From assembly GCA_943789505.1 (NCBI GenBank), contig CALSUJ010000001.1, forward strand, positions 682,001-746,000: a DNA stretch of 64,000 nucleotides. The letters run 5' to 3'. Under the pieces are notes generated by a model. It was given only the letters and a program-made list of their open reading frames with translations. It did no database searches and was not told where the DNA came from. The position numbers and the translations under genes are program-made. This document shows, piece after piece, positions 25,796 through 34,892 of the stretch (positions are counted from its first letter, which is position 1; each line of letters starts with the position of its first letter). This stretch comes from an uncultured Flavobacteriales bacterium. GTDB taxonomy: Bacteria; Bacteroidota; Bacteroidia; Flavobacteriales; BACL11.

Positions 25796-28099
25796 ATGAG
25801 ATTTATAAGTAAGTTAGTTGTTTTATTAATATGTATTAATCCTTTAATTGTTAATGCACAGATATTGCAGGGAAAAATTACTTCTGAGGGAGTTGAAGTT
25901 CCTTTTGCTACTATTATTTTTAAAGACAGTGGTGTTGGGGTTTCATCTAATGAAGATGGGTTTTATAAGTTCGAAAAATTAAAAAAGGGATATCATCAGA
26001 TTATTGCTTCTTCTTTGGGGATGATTAAGAAGAAATTGGATATTGATATAAAAGAAGGTTTAAATGTTATTGATATTGATTTAAATCCTAGTATTTATAA
26101 TTTGGATCAAGTGGTCGTAACTGGAACAAAAACGTTTAAGAGAAGAACTCAATCTCCTGTAATTGTTAATGTTATTGATAGTAGACAGTTAGAAAATGTT
26201 CAGGCCTGTAATCTGGCTGAAGGCTTAAAATTTCAGCCAGGCTTACGTGTAGAAACTGATTGTCAGACTTGTAATTACACTCAGTTAAGGATGAATGGAT
26301 TGACTGGTGGTTATTCTCAAATACTTATAAATGGAAGGGCAATTTTTAGTCCGCTTACTGGTCTATATGGTATGGAGCAAATACCTACTAATATGATTGA
26401 TAGAATTGAGGTGGTTAGAGGAGGTGGAAGTTCTTTGTATGGTTCGTCAGCAATTGGTGGTATTGTAAATGTAATTACAAAAATCCCTACTAGCAATAAT
26501 TATAGTTTAGGATATGATTTTAGTATTATTAATGGAGATACTCAAGATAAGGTTATTTCGGGAAATGCTACAGTTATTTCAGGTAATAAAAATTCAGGAG
26601 CTACCTTTTTTGTAAATAACCGCAATAGAGGTTGGTACGATCATAATGGAGATAATTTTTCAGAGCTCCCTTCTTTAAGGGATAATACTTTTGGCGCTAC
26701 CTTATTTCTATTGCCATCCAAAAATCAGAAATTAGAAGCCAATTTAGGGAGTATACATGAATATCGTTATGGAGGTGAGATGATTGATGGAATTCCGCAT
26801 TTTTCAATGCAATCAGAAGAGAGAGTACATGATGTATTGTTGGGTAATTTAGATTATCAAATTAATTTTAATGATGCAAGGTTGTCTTTTATAGCTTATT
26901 TAGCGGCACAGCAAACTAATCGTACGCATTATACTGGCATTAGACCGGAGATAGGTTCTGCTGCTGATGTTGTACATTTAGAAAGCCCTCCTTACGGAAC
27001 ATCATTAAACACTACAAAGCAAGCAGGTTTTCAGATAAATCATACGATTAGTAAATTTTTCGGACCAAATGTGTTAACTCTTGGTTCAGAAGTTGTTGCT
27101 GATGATGTTATGGATGAAATTTCTACTTATAATTATCTAGTTGATCAAAAGGTTGTAACTCAGGGTGTATTTCTTCAATCGGATTGGGAGTTAACTAAAA
27201 GTTTTAATTTGCTTAGTGGCGCTAGATTTGATAAGCATTCATTATTAGATAATATTGTGGTTAGCCCTAGATTATCCTTTTTGTATAAATTAAGAAGGGA
27301 AACTCAGTTTAGGTTAACTTATAGTACAGGATTTAGAGCTCCTCAGGCTTTTGATACTGATTTACATATGGCATTTTCAGGTGGTGGAATCTCTAGAATT
27401 ATACTAGCTGATGATTTAAAGCAAGAACGCTCAAAGAGTTTAAGTGCTTCTGTAAACTATGATAGGGCAAGCGAGCAATATGTTTATGGTTTTACCTTTG
27501 AAGGGTTCTACACTCACTTGAAAGATGCTTTTTATCAGGATCCAAGTGGTAGTGATTCTTATGGAGATATCTTTGTCAAAAGAAATGGGGCAGGAGCTAG
27601 GGTTAAGGGTTTGACTATGGAATTCAGAGCAAATTTTATGCAAAAGGTTCAGTTAGAATCTGGATTAACCCTGCAGCAGTCCTTATATTATGAAGCGGTT
27701 GAATACTCTGAAAATTTACCCCTAAAGAAAGAGTTTTTACGATCACCTGATTATTATGGTTATACTACCATTTCTTATAATCCTAATCCTAAATTAAGTT
27801 TTGCTGCTAATTTAGTTCATACAGGGGCAATGAGTCTAATTCATTTGGCAGGAGCCCCAGGGCAATTGGAGGATGAATTCTTAGAATCTCCTGTTTTTAA
27901 TGCAATTGGTGTAAAATCAACTTACATTCAGTTTGTAAAAAAATCAGGAATTAAAATAGAGTATAGCGTAGGGGTTAAGAATTTGACTAATGATTTTCAG
28001 CAAGAATTTGATTCTTCTAAAAATCGTGATAGTAACTTTGTTTATGGCCCTAGCTTGCCAAGAACAATCTATTTTGGGCTTACATTAAAATCTATCTAA
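25796..28099 (+). CDS. TonB-dependent outer-membrane receptor, probably metal-related
   Basis: The product is 767 residues. A signal peptide ends near residue 21 (LIVNAQ). Next is a carboxypeptidase-like regulatory domain (VEVPFATIIFKDSGVGVSSNEDGFYKFEKL), typical of Bacteroidota receptors. Then come the TonB box region and plug (residues about 105-225: LDQVVVTGTKTFKRRTQSP, ERIEVVRGG-like DRIEVVRGGGSSLYGSSAIGG). A 22-strand barrel follows, ending in an aromatic-terminated strand (IYFGLTLKSI). Two Cys in DCQTCNYTQLRMNG suggest a disulfide in the plug. The divergent DtxR-type regulator and shared operator imply uptake of a metal or metal complex. Siderophore, haem and free metal cannot be told apart. 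Confidence 0.9.
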   Translation: MRFISKLVVLLICINPLIVNAQILQGKITSEGVEVPFATIIFKDSGVGVSSNEDGFYKFEKLKKGYHQIIASSLGMIKKKLDIDIKEGLNVIDIDLNPSIYNLDQVVVTGTKTFKRRTQSPVIVNVIDSRQLENVQACNLAEGLKFQPGLRVETDCQTCNYTQLRMNGLTGGYSQILINGRAIFSPLTGLYGMEQIPTNMIDRIEVVRGGGSSLYGSSAIGGIVNVITKIPTSNNYSLGYDFSIINGDTQDKVISGNATVISGNKNSGATFFVNNRNRGWYDHNGDNFSELPSLRDNTFGATLFLLPSKNQKLEANLGSIHEYRYGGEMIDGIPHFSMQSEERVHDVLLGNLDYQINFNDARLSFIAYLAAQQTNRTHYTGIRPEIGSAADVVHLESPPYGTSLNTTKQAGFQINHTISKFFGPNVLTLGSEVVADDVMDEISTYNYLVDQKVVTQGVFLQSDWELTKSFNLLSGARFDKHSLLDNIVVSPRLSFLYKLRRETQFRLTYSTGFRAPQAFDTDLHMAFSGGGISRIILADDLKQERSKSLSASVNYDRASEQYVYGFTFEGFYTHLKDAFYQDPSGSDSYGDIFVKRNGAGARVKGLTMEFRANFMQKVQLESGLTLQQSLYYEAVEYSENLPLKKEFLRSPDYYGYTTISYNPNPKLSFAANLVHTGAMSLIHLAGAPGQLEDEFLESPVFNAIGVKSTYIQFVKKSGIKIEYSVGVKNLTNDFQQEFDSSKNRDSNFVYGPSLPRTIYFGLTLKSI

Positions 28100-28156
28100 T
28101 ACTAGCTATACGCTATTTTTTTTCTCATTTATTTTTATACTGTTTATTGCATAATA

Positions 28157-28172
28157 GTTTACTTTTGTAAAC
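28157..28172. promoter_or_regulatory. inverted repeat TTTAC-N4-GTAAA, site 1
   Basis: GTTTACTTTTGTAAAC is a perfect 6-bp inverted repeat with a 4-nt centre. It lies 58 nt after the TonB-receptor stop and 216 nt before the XRE start. The same half-sites and spacing recur at 28349. It also contains TACTTTTG, a possible -7 box. Confidence 0.45.
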
Positions 28173-28337
28173 AAATTTATACCTCAAAATATACTTTATT
28201 GATCATTTTCTTTCAATTGCATTCGTAATAAAGTCAAAATACTATATATGAATAGTTTACATAATCTATATAAAGTAAATATATAATGATTTTAAAAGAA
28301 AACGCCATCTAATTCCATTTAATAAAAAAACTAATTG

Positions 28338-28345
28338 TAATTTTG
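28338..28345 (+). promoter_or_regulatory. -7 promoter element of the XRE regulator gene
   Basis: TAATTTTG, 27 nt before the chosen ATG at 28373. It ends 3 nt before the palindrome at 28349. Confidence 0.6.
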
Positions 28346-28348
28346 GGG

Positions 28349-28362
28349 TTTACAATTGTAAA
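28349..28362. promoter_or_regulatory. putative autoregulatory operator of the XRE regulator, site 2
   Basis: TTTACAATTGTAAA is a perfect 14-bp palindrome (TTTAC-N4-GTAAA) placed over the expected transcription start. Autorepression by the adjacent XRE protein is the simplest reading. Confidence 0.55.
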
Positions 28363-28372
28363 TTTTAAATTT

Positions 28373-28672
28373 ATGCACCAAAGGCTTAAAAATTGGATGG
28401 AATCTGAAGGCTTAAAATCTTCAGCATTGGCGGATACTATTGGTGTAAACCGTGCAACTATTTCGCATATACTTTCAGGCAGAAATAAGCCAAGTATTGA
28501 TTTTTTAGAAAAGCTTTTAAGCGCCTATCCCAACATAAATGCCAATTGGTTGATAAGCGGAATTGGCTATATGCACAGCGATATTAAGAAAAATGAGGTG
28601 GTTTCTACCAAGAAAATAGGGAAAGTGGTTGTCTTTTATGATGATAATTCTTTTGAGCAGCTAAACTCTTAA
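28373..28672 (+). CDS. XRE family transcriptional regulator
   Basis: The product is 99 residues from the ATG of MHQRLKNWMESEG. An earlier in-frame ATG at 28343 lies within the promoter and is rejected. The Cro/CI-type HTH occupies residues 5-60 (LKSSALADTIGVNRATISHILSGRNKPSIDFLEKLLSAYP in two helical parts), followed by NINANWLISGIGYM, the usual ending of Bacteroidota XRE proteins. A short C-terminal part (KIGKVVVFYDDNSFEQLN) has no known domain. The palindrome at its promoter and a second site 190 nt upstream suggest autoregulation. The target genes are unknown; pyrD follows 39 nt after the stop but has its own promoter. Confidence 0.85.
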   Translation: MHQRLKNWMESEGLKSSALADTIGVNRATISHILSGRNKPSIDFLEKLLSAYPNINANWLISGIGYMHSDIKKNEVVSTKKIGKVVVFYDDNSFEQLNS

Positions 28673-28688
28673 GTTTGAAAGCATTTTC

Positions 28689-28696
28689 TATTTTTG
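28689..28696 (+). promoter_or_regulatory. -7 promoter element of pyrD
   Basis: TATTTTTG, 15 nt before the ATG at 28712. It overlaps the alternative start at 28694 and so argues against it. Confidence 0.5.
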
Positions 28697-28711
28697 CATA
28701 AAATCTTTATA

Positions 28712-29742
28712 ATGTACAGAATCGTCCGTTTTTTCTTATTTCTTTTTAATACTGAATTTATACACCATATTACCTTTAAAATCATAAAAGTTGGAGGTTT
28801 GATTCCTGGTAAAATGTGGTCATGGCGTTTGATTTTTAGAGTTAAGGATGCTAGATTGGAGCGTGAAGTTTTTGGCTTAAAATTTGACAACCCAGTAGGT
28901 TTGGCTGCAGGTTTTGATAAGGATGCCAAACTTTTTGATGAATTAGCTTCTTTTGGTTTTGGTTTTATTGAAATTGGTACAGTTACTCCTTTACCACAAG
29001 ATGGAAATCCTAAACCAAGGTTGTTTCGCTTAAAGGATGACAGTGGCCTTATTAACCGTATGGGTTTTAACAATCAAGGAATTGAGGCAGTTGTTGCTAG
29101 GTTAAGAAGAAAAAAATCGGATATAATTATTGGTGGGAATATTGGAAAAAATAAAGTTACCCCAAATGAAGAAGCGGCAAACGATTATGCAATCTGTTTT
29201 GAAAAACTGTTCCCTTATGTTGATTATTTTGCGGTGAATGTAAGTTCTCCTAACACACCGGGTTTAAGGGATTTGCAGGAGAAAGCACCTCTTACTGCAT
29301 TGCTTCATAGCTTGCAGGAATTAAATAACAAAAAGGATATTAGCGTAAACCAATCTTGTTAAAGATTGCTCCTGATTTAACAAATGAGCAATTGGATGAT
29401 ATTATAGATATTGTTGCTGACACTAAAATTGATGGTGTGATAGCAACCAATACAACTATTGATAGAAGTGGGCTTAAAACAGATAAAAATAAGGTTGATG
29501 CAATAGGTAATGGAGGGTTGAGTGGTAAGCCTGTGGGGTTAAGATCAACAGAGGTGATAAAGTACTTAGCAGATAAGTCCAACAGAGCATTCCCAATTAT
29601 TGGGGTGGGTGGTATACATAGTGCTGAAGATGCGCTTGAAAAATTAGATGCAGGAGCAACATTATTGCAAGTGTATACGGGCTTCATCTATCAGGGTCCA
29701 TCACTAGTGAAAAGAATTAATAAAGCGATTCTTAAAAGATGA
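28712..29742 (+). pseudogene. pyrD: quinone-dependent dihydroorotate dehydrogenase (class 2), one frameshift
   Basis: The enzyme oxidises dihydroorotate to orotate in pyrimidine synthesis, at the inner membrane. The N-terminal amphipathic helix of class 2 ([22 protein letters not shown]) is present. Then come the FMN-barrel motifs [51 protein letters not shown] with the catalytic Ser region, and, in another frame, [20 protein letters not shown] and [13 protein letters not shown]. The frame shifts near 29345, where one base seems missing before CGTAAACC. The rest is fully conserved, so an assembly indel in a working gene is more likely than loss. The next gene overlaps the stop by 4 nt (ATGA). 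Confidence 0.9.
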
Positions 29743-30572
29743 AAATAATAGAATGCCCAAGAGATGCAATGCAAGGTATCAGTGAATTTATTCCTACTGA
29801 TATTAAGGGGGCATACATCAATCAATTGTTAAAGGTTGGTTTTGATACCATTGATTTTGGTTCATTCGTTTCGCCTAAGGCTATCCCACAATTAAGGGAT
29901 ACTGCCGAAGTTTTGGCTCAGTTGGATTTAGAAAACACGTCTAGTAAATTACTTTCCATTATTGCCAATACTAGGGGAGCTGTTGATGCTTGCAGTTTTG
30001 AGGAGATCAATTATTTAGGCTTCCCGCTTTCTGTTTCGGAGCAGTTTCAAAAAAGAAATACCAATAAAAGCATAGCCCAAGCGCTTAGTGATGTGGAGAA
30101 AATTCAGAATTTAACATTAAATAACAATAAGGAATTGGTGGTCTATTTATCTATGGCTTTCGGCAATCCTTATGGAGAGAATTACCATCCTGATATAGTA
30201 GCGGAACTTACTGAAAAGCTCCATCATCTGGAAATAAGAATTGTAGCTTTATCGGATACGATTGGAGTTTCTGACCCTACAAATATTGCACCCTTATTTG
30301 ATACTTTAATTAAGGAATACTCAACTATTGAATTTGGAGCTCATTTCCATACCACTTCAGATGCTTGGGAGGAAAAAGTAGCTGCAGCCTACCAAAACGG
30401 GTGCAGAAGATTTGATGCGGCCTTAAAAGGTTTTGGCGGTTGCCCAATGGCAAAGGATGACTTGGTGGGCAATATGCCTACTGAAAAGTTAATTACTTAT
30501 TTTACTGAGGATTTAGGCTTGAATATGGAGGAATTAGAGAAAAGTTTGAGCCTTACATCATCTATTTTTTAA
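29739..30572 (+). CDS. hydroxymethylglutaryl-CoA lyase
   Basis: The product is 277 residues, close to the family length of about 290. HMG-CoA lyase cleaves HMG-CoA to acetoacetate and acetyl-CoA in leucine degradation and ketone-body metabolism. Features are the N-terminal CPRDAMQG (family ECPRDGLQ), the barrel strand [33 protein letters not shown] (metal-binding His pair) and the active-site loop [14 protein letters not shown] with the catalytic Cys. It starts within the pyrD stop codon and is probably translationally coupled to pyrD. A cobalamin riboswitch region follows. Confidence 0.9.
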   Translation: MKIIECPRDAMQGISEFIPTDIKGAYINQLLKVGFDTIDFGSFVSPKAIPQLRDTAEVLAQLDLENTSSKLLSIIANTRGAVDACSFEEINYLGFPLSVSEQFQKRNTNKSIAQALSDVEKIQNLTLNNNKELVVYLSMAFGNPYGENYHPDIVAELTEKLHHLEIRIVALSDTIGVSDPTNIAPLFDTLIKEYSTIEFGAHFHTTSDAWEEKVAAAYQNGCRRFDAALKGFGGCPMAKDDLVGNMPTEKLITYFTEDLGLNMEELEKSLSLTSSIF

Positions 30573-30624
30573 ATTATTTCATTTTAAATAGCCAAATTTT
30601 TAAAAAAAAATTATTTTTACCTCA

Positions 30625-30780
30625 AGTTTAGTACACTATTTTAGTGTAAAAGGGAATGAGGTGTAACTCCTCAACTTTACCAGAAGCTGTAAAGTCCGTA
30701 ATATTTTGAATACTACAAGTGCCACTGTTGAGAAATGGGAAGGCCTAATTCAAAAGGACCAAGTCAGAAGACCTGCTAAG
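30625..30780 (+). promoter_or_regulatory. cobalamin riboswitch
   Basis: Conserved blocks appear in the expected order: AGGGAATGAGGTGTAACTCC (with 7-bp hairpin TACACTA/TAGTGTA before it), CCAGAAGCTGTAAAG, GTGCCACTG, ATGGGAAGGCC and AGTCAGAAGACCTGC. It ends about 40 nt before the BtuB-like start codon. Cobalamin riboswitches shut off expression of B12 uptake genes when adenosylcobalamin binds. The sequence ACGGCAGGCAG just before the ATG could form the regulatory pairing that hides the start region. Confidence 0.9.
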
Positions 30781-30821
30781 CAAAACATAACCGAATCGTT
30801 TCTGGATAAAACGGCAGGCAG

Positions 30822-32696
30822 ATGAAACAGTTTATAGCATACATATTACTCCTATTGGGTTTTGTAAGTAATTTACAAGCTCAAATGGCTATGGATACCA
30901 TTAGGCTGCCTGAAGTAAAGCTAATGGAAAGTAAGCTTATCGCTCATGCTATTGGTACTCAAATGGATGTTATTAAGTCGGCAGCATTATCAGAAGGTAG
31001 TAGTTGCGATTTAGCAAGCATCATTAGCAGCTCCTCATCCGTATATATAAAGCAATATGGGGCCTTGGCTACTCCTACGTTTAGGGGTACTTCTAGCTCC
31101 CATACTCTTATCCTTTGGAATGGGGTACCTCTTAACTCTATAGCCAATGGCTTATCTGATTTTTCAAGTATCAATACCCTTAATTTTACCGATATTTTGC
31201 TAGTTCATGGTGGTAATGCTTCCGTATTTGGTACTGGAGCAGTGGGCGGGAGTGTGCACTTAAATTCTGATTTAAAATCAATACATAAAAATACTTTTTC
31301 TGTAAGTACAACTATGGCTAGTTATGGTTTACAAAGTGAATCCTTAGCCTTTTCTCTTACAGATGGGATGTTTTTGGCCAAAGGTAGTTTACAGTTTTTA
31401 AGTCATGCTAATAATTTTGAGTTTATAAATACCACTCTTATGGGGAATCCTTTAGTTACCAATGACTACGGAAAGATAAAATCACAGAACCAGCAGTTGG
31501 ATATGGGCTGCAAGTTAAGCCCACATACTAATTATAGTTTTAGTTATTGGGCAAGCCAGCAGGATAGGGAGGTGCCACAAAATATGACTACTCCTTTTTC
31601 GGATGCCAAGCAGTATGACAAAGCCAAGCGAGCATTACTTAGCCTAAACCACAAGGTCAATCATTTTAGTATTATCCTAAAACAGGCATATCTTCGAGAG
31701 GATTTCCGCTATACTGAAATTTTGAAAAATATCAACAGCCATTATCTAGCTGAAAGTTATATTTCGGATGCGGATATTAAGTTGATAAAAGGAAATTACT
31801 TATTTAACCTTGGGGGAGCTTTTACCGCTAACAATTTGGCCAACAACAATTATGTTTCTATGGGTAAGAAAGAAAGAAGCTTAGCTGCCTTTTCGGCCCT
31901 GCAATACAGGTCGGACTTTTTTGCTTTCAATACCGTATTGCGTAAGGAGTGGCAGACCACATTTGAAGTTCCTATTATGCCAACCTTAGCTTTTGAAGCT
32001 GAGCTAAATTCTGCTTTAAAATTCAGGCTTAAATACAATAGAAACTTTCGTTCACCTTCATTTAATGATAGGTTCTGGGCAGGAGCAGGGGCTAGCGGAA
32101 ACCCTGATTTATCTCCTGAAGATGCTTGGAATAAAGAATTGGGTTTTGATGTTAGCAATAAGCTTATCCGCTTTAGCGTAACTGCTTATACTTTAAATAT
32201 ATCGGACATGATCCTCTGGCAGCAAATGGAAAATGGCAATTGGATACCCAATAACATAAAACAAGTATGGAGTAGAGGAGTGGAAGCAAAAGCAAAATTT
32301 AAAATTAAAGAATTGAGTATTGCAGGGAACTATGCTTTTACTAAATCCACTAATGAATTACAAACTAATAAGCTGGACAATACGTTAGGTGAGCAGCTAA
32401 GGTATGTTCCGCTTCACAAAGGAAATATCAGTTTCACTCTTACTAAGGATAACCTACAGTACAGCTTAAATACATCCTACACAGGTGAGGTTATTACAAG
32501 TCATTCCTCCTTAAATAACAACATGTTAGATGGCTTTACCTTAACTGATATTGCAATTAAATATATCCTTGAAAAGCTACCTATTACACTTGTTGGTAAA
32601 GTAAAAAACTTACTGGATAAGAGTTATACGACTTATCAGAACTATCCTAACCCAGGGCGAGAATTATTATTAACTATAAATTATACAATTAACTAA
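30822..32696 (+). CDS. BtuB-like TonB-dependent receptor for cobalamin
   Basis: The product is 624 residues. The signal peptide ends near residue 21 (VSNLQAQ). A TonB box-like DTIRLPEVKL segment leads into the plug (residues about 40-150: PTFRGTSSSHTLILWNGVPLN and ASVFGTGAVGGSVHL), and a 22-strand barrel follows, ending ELLLTINYTIN. BtuB-type receptors move cobalamin or cobinamide through the outer membrane using TonB energy. There is no carboxypeptidase-like N-terminal domain, in keeping with BtuB. Specificity is assigned from the riboswitch upstream and the BtuG-like gene 10 nt downstream. Confidence 0.88.
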   Translation: MKQFIAYILLLLGFVSNLQAQMAMDTIRLPEVKLMESKLIAHAIGTQMDVIKSAALSEGSSCDLASIISSSSSVYIKQYGALATPTFRGTSSSHTLILWNGVPLNSIANGLSDFSSINTLNFTDILLVHGGNASVFGTGAVGGSVHLNSDLKSIHKNTFSVSTTMASYGLQSESLAFSLTDGMFLAKGSLQFLSHANNFEFINTTLMGNPLVTNDYGKIKSQNQQLDMGCKLSPHTNYSFSYWASQQDREVPQNMTTPFSDAKQYDKAKRALLSLNHKVNHFSIILKQAYLREDFRYTEILKNINSHYLAESYISDADIKLIKGNYLFNLGGAFTANNLANNNYVSMGKKERSLAAFSALQYRSDFFAFNTVLRKEWQTTFEVPIMPTLAFEAELNSALKFRLKYNRNFRSPSFNDRFWAGAGASGNPDLSPEDAWNKELGFDVSNKLIRFSVTAYTLNISDMILWQQMENGNWIPNNIKQVWSRGVEAKAKFKIKELSIAGNYAFTKSTNELQTNKLDNTLGEQLRYVPLHKGNISFTLTKDNLQYSLNTSYTGEVITSHSSLNNNMLDGFTLTDIAIKYILEKLPITLVGKVKNLLDKSYTTYQNYPNPGRELLLTINYTIN

Positions 32697-32706
32697 ACAA
32701 AAAAAA

Positions 32707-33759
32707 ATGAAGAAAAATTTAAGAAAGATCGGAATGTTTGCTCTAGCAATTACAGTATTATCATCTTGTAAAAAGGATAACATAGATGATATTTATGTTG
32801 CTGGAAATTATGAAGATGGATATTTTGTAACCAATGAAGGAAATTTTGGAACTGGAAATGGTTCTATTTCTTTCGTAGATGAGTACGGAGCTGTTGAAAA
32901 TGATGTATTTGCTTCTATAAACTCCTTTGCTTTAGGTGATGTGGTTCAGTCCATGAATATTATTGGTAGTAGAGCTTATATTTTAGTAAACGGATCTTCT
33001 AAAATTGAAGTAGCTTCAGTCGACTCCATGTATTCTGTTGCAACAATTGATGCTGTCTCTCCAAGATATATAGCTAAAGTAAGTGATAATAAGGCCTATG
33101 TTACTGATTGGGGTATTAATGGGGTCCAGGTTATTGATTTGCTAACTAATACAATTTCATCAACTATTGCTTGTGGTACAGGTCCTGAAGGAATTACAGT
33201 TGCTAATGGCTTTGCTTATGTATGTAATGTTGGTGGTTGGGGTCTTGACAATACAGTTTCGGTTATTAATACTACTACTGATGCTGTTGAAACTACTTTA
33301 ATAGTTGGTGATAAGCCAAACTCTGTTGTAGTGGATGTCAATGGTGCAGTTTGGGTACTAACTGGTGGTTTTACCGAATATGATGATTGGAATGTAGTTT
33401 CAGAAACTGCTGGTAATTTAGTTAAAATTGTAAACAATACTATTGAAGAAACTTATGCATTTGCGTTGGGAAATCATCCTCAGGACTTAGTTATAGATGA
33501 TGCTGGTACTACATTGTATTACTCTGATGGTTCTTGGTCTAAAGCAGTTTATGCTTTTGATGTTAACGATACAGAATTACCAACAACTGTTTTGATTGAC
33601 AAGAGTTTTTATGGATTAGGAGTTCATGGTGGTTATGTTTACGGAACTGATGCTGTTGATTTTACACAAAGTGGCTGGTCATACAAATATACTGCTGACG
33701 GTACAATTATTGATTCTGTACAAGTTGGTATTATTCCTGGCGGATATTGCTTTAACTAA
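32707..33759 (+). CDS. BtuG-like beta-propeller surface lipoprotein
   Basis: The product is 350 residues. The signal ends in a lipobox (TVLSSC, Cys21). The mature part is a YncE/YVTN-like seven-bladed propeller (DUF5074-type), with blade motifs TNEGNFGTGNGSISF, VTDWGINGVQVIDLLTNTI and NPSVVVD-like PNSVVVDVNG. BtuG of Bacteroides is a surface propeller lipoprotein that binds B12 tightly and sits on BtuB. This protein is the same type and size and lies 10 nt after btuB, under the riboswitch. It should capture cobalamin and pass it to the receptor. A strong terminator follows 28 nt after the stop. Confidence 0.85.
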   Translation: MKKNLRKIGMFALAITVLSSCKKDNIDDIYVAGNYEDGYFVTNEGNFGTGNGSISFVDEYGAVENDVFASINSFALGDVVQSMNIIGSRAYILVNGSSKIEVASVDSMYSVATIDAVSPRYIAKVSDNKAYVTDWGINGVQVIDLLTNTISSTIACGTGPEGITVANGFAYVCNVGGWGLDNTVSVINTTTDAVETTLIVGDKPNSVVVDVNGAVWVLTGGFTEYDDWNVVSETAGNLVKIVNNTIEETYAFALGNHPQDLVIDDAGTTLYYSDGSWSKAVYAFDVNDTELPTTVLIDKSFYGLGVHGGYVYGTDAVDFTQSGWSYKYTADGTIIDSVQVGIIPGGYCFN

Positions 33760-33787
33760 TTGGGTAAATAAGATTTTGATTTAATGG

Positions 33788-33812
33788 GGGAGGCATTGCC
33801 TCCCTTTTTTTT
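33788..33812 (+). terminator. intrinsic terminator of the B12 operon
   Basis: GGGAGGC and GCCTCCC form a 7-bp GC stem around a 3-nt loop, followed by eight Ts. The next gene's promoter starts within the T-run. Confidence 0.85.
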
Positions 33813-33819
33813 ATATTTG
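33812..33819 (+). promoter_or_regulatory. -7 promoter element directly after the terminator
   Basis: TATATTTG, 15 nt before the ATG at 33835. It lets the second lipoprotein be expressed apart from the B12 operon. Confidence 0.5.
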
Positions 33820-33834
33820 CTAAAAATTTATCAC

Positions 33835-34890
33835 ATGAAATTAATTAACTACTTACTTATTGCTTTGGTTTTTGTTTCCTCTTGCAAAGAAGAGAATGAG
33901 ACTGTACCTACATTTGCAAAGGATTATGGTGACGGCATGTATATTGTTACTGAAAATGGCGTTAGTTTTTATGATGGTGAGGTAGTTAAAAATCAAATTT
34001 ACAAAGAAGTTAATGGAGCTACATTATCAAATCCGAAAAAAATAAAATTTAAAGGGAAAAAAGCATATATTGTTTCTGATAATCAGATTGTAACAGCTAA
34101 TGTTGAAACTTTTGAGAATAAAGAGATTATTGGTGGATTTGTTAATGCTACCGATTTTGATTTTGTAGATTTTGATAGACTTTTTGTAGTTGATAAAGGA
34201 GATGCTAAGGTTAAGGTTGTTGATTTAGTAAGTTTATATATTACTTCCGATATTGAAACAGGTGATGTAACTAATCCTAGTTTTATTATAAGTAAAAGGC
34301 CCCGTTCATTTATTTTGAATAGTGGGGCGGTTGCTGACTCTTTAAAAGATTCAACTGTTATAGGTATTGACTACAAAGATGTAGCGATCCCTTTAGCTGA
34401 TCTTATAGGAAGTATTGAAGTTGGTGACAACCCAAATTCAGCTGTATGGATTGGTGCTTTAAAAATATTGTGCAAAGGTATTTATGATGAAAATAATTTA
34501 TTGAATAATACTTTTTCATCATTAAGTAAAGTTGACGCAGGTAATGTAGAGTTAGATTGGAATGTTACGTTACCTAACATTTATAATGCAAAAAATCTTG
34601 TCTCAAGTTCCAATAATAATAAGTACTTCTTTACAGCATTAGATGGAGTCTATCAAATGAATAATGATGGCTCTGGTATTTCTCAAAAAATATATTTTAT
34701 TTCTGATATTTTAGATTTAAGTTATGAACGCTATGACTTAACAGACACTACGTGGGCTAATGTTAATATGTTATACATAAATGATGCTGTAAATAATCCA
34801 AATGTTATTTATAAATACAATGTTTTTATTGATGCATTTTGTGACACCATTGTAGTTGATTCTCCTGTAAAAGATATCGCCTTTTATTAA
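33835..34890 (+). CDS. propeller-like lipoprotein of unknown ligand
   Basis: The product is 351 residues from MKLINYLLIALVFVSSC, a lipoprotein signal with Cys17. A longer frame from 33784 would overlap the terminator and is rejected. The mature part has short repeated beta-segments (GDGMYIVTENGVSFYDGEV, IKFKGKKAYIVSDNQIV, FDRLFVVDKGDAKVKVVDL) like those of the BtuG-like neighbour, but is more diverged, and the domain ends DSPVKDIAFY. It is probably a distant paralogue. A terminator and a separate promoter uncouple it from the riboswitch, so its link to B12 is uncertain. It may bind another ligand or assist in B12 capture. Confidence 0.65.
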   Translation: MKLINYLLIALVFVSSCKEENETVPTFAKDYGDGMYIVTENGVSFYDGEVVKNQIYKEVNGATLSNPKKIKFKGKKAYIVSDNQIVTANVETFENKEIIGGFVNATDFDFVDFDRLFVVDKGDAKVKVVDLVSLYITSDIETGDVTNPSFIISKRPRSFILNSGAVADSLKDSTVIGIDYKDVAIPLADLIGSIEVGDNPNSAVWIGALKILCKGIYDENNLLNNTFSSLSKVDAGNVELDWNVTLPNIYNAKNLVSSSNNNKYFFTALDGVYQMNNDGSGISQKIYFISDILDLSYERYDLTDTTWANVNMLYINDAVNNPNVIYKYNVFIDAFCDTIVVDSPVKDIAFY

Positions 34891-34892
34891 TT

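Noticed and set aside
33784-33834. Earlier start for the second propeller lipoprotein
   Set aside because: The extra codons lie in the terminator hairpin and T-run; the signal peptide begins at 33835.
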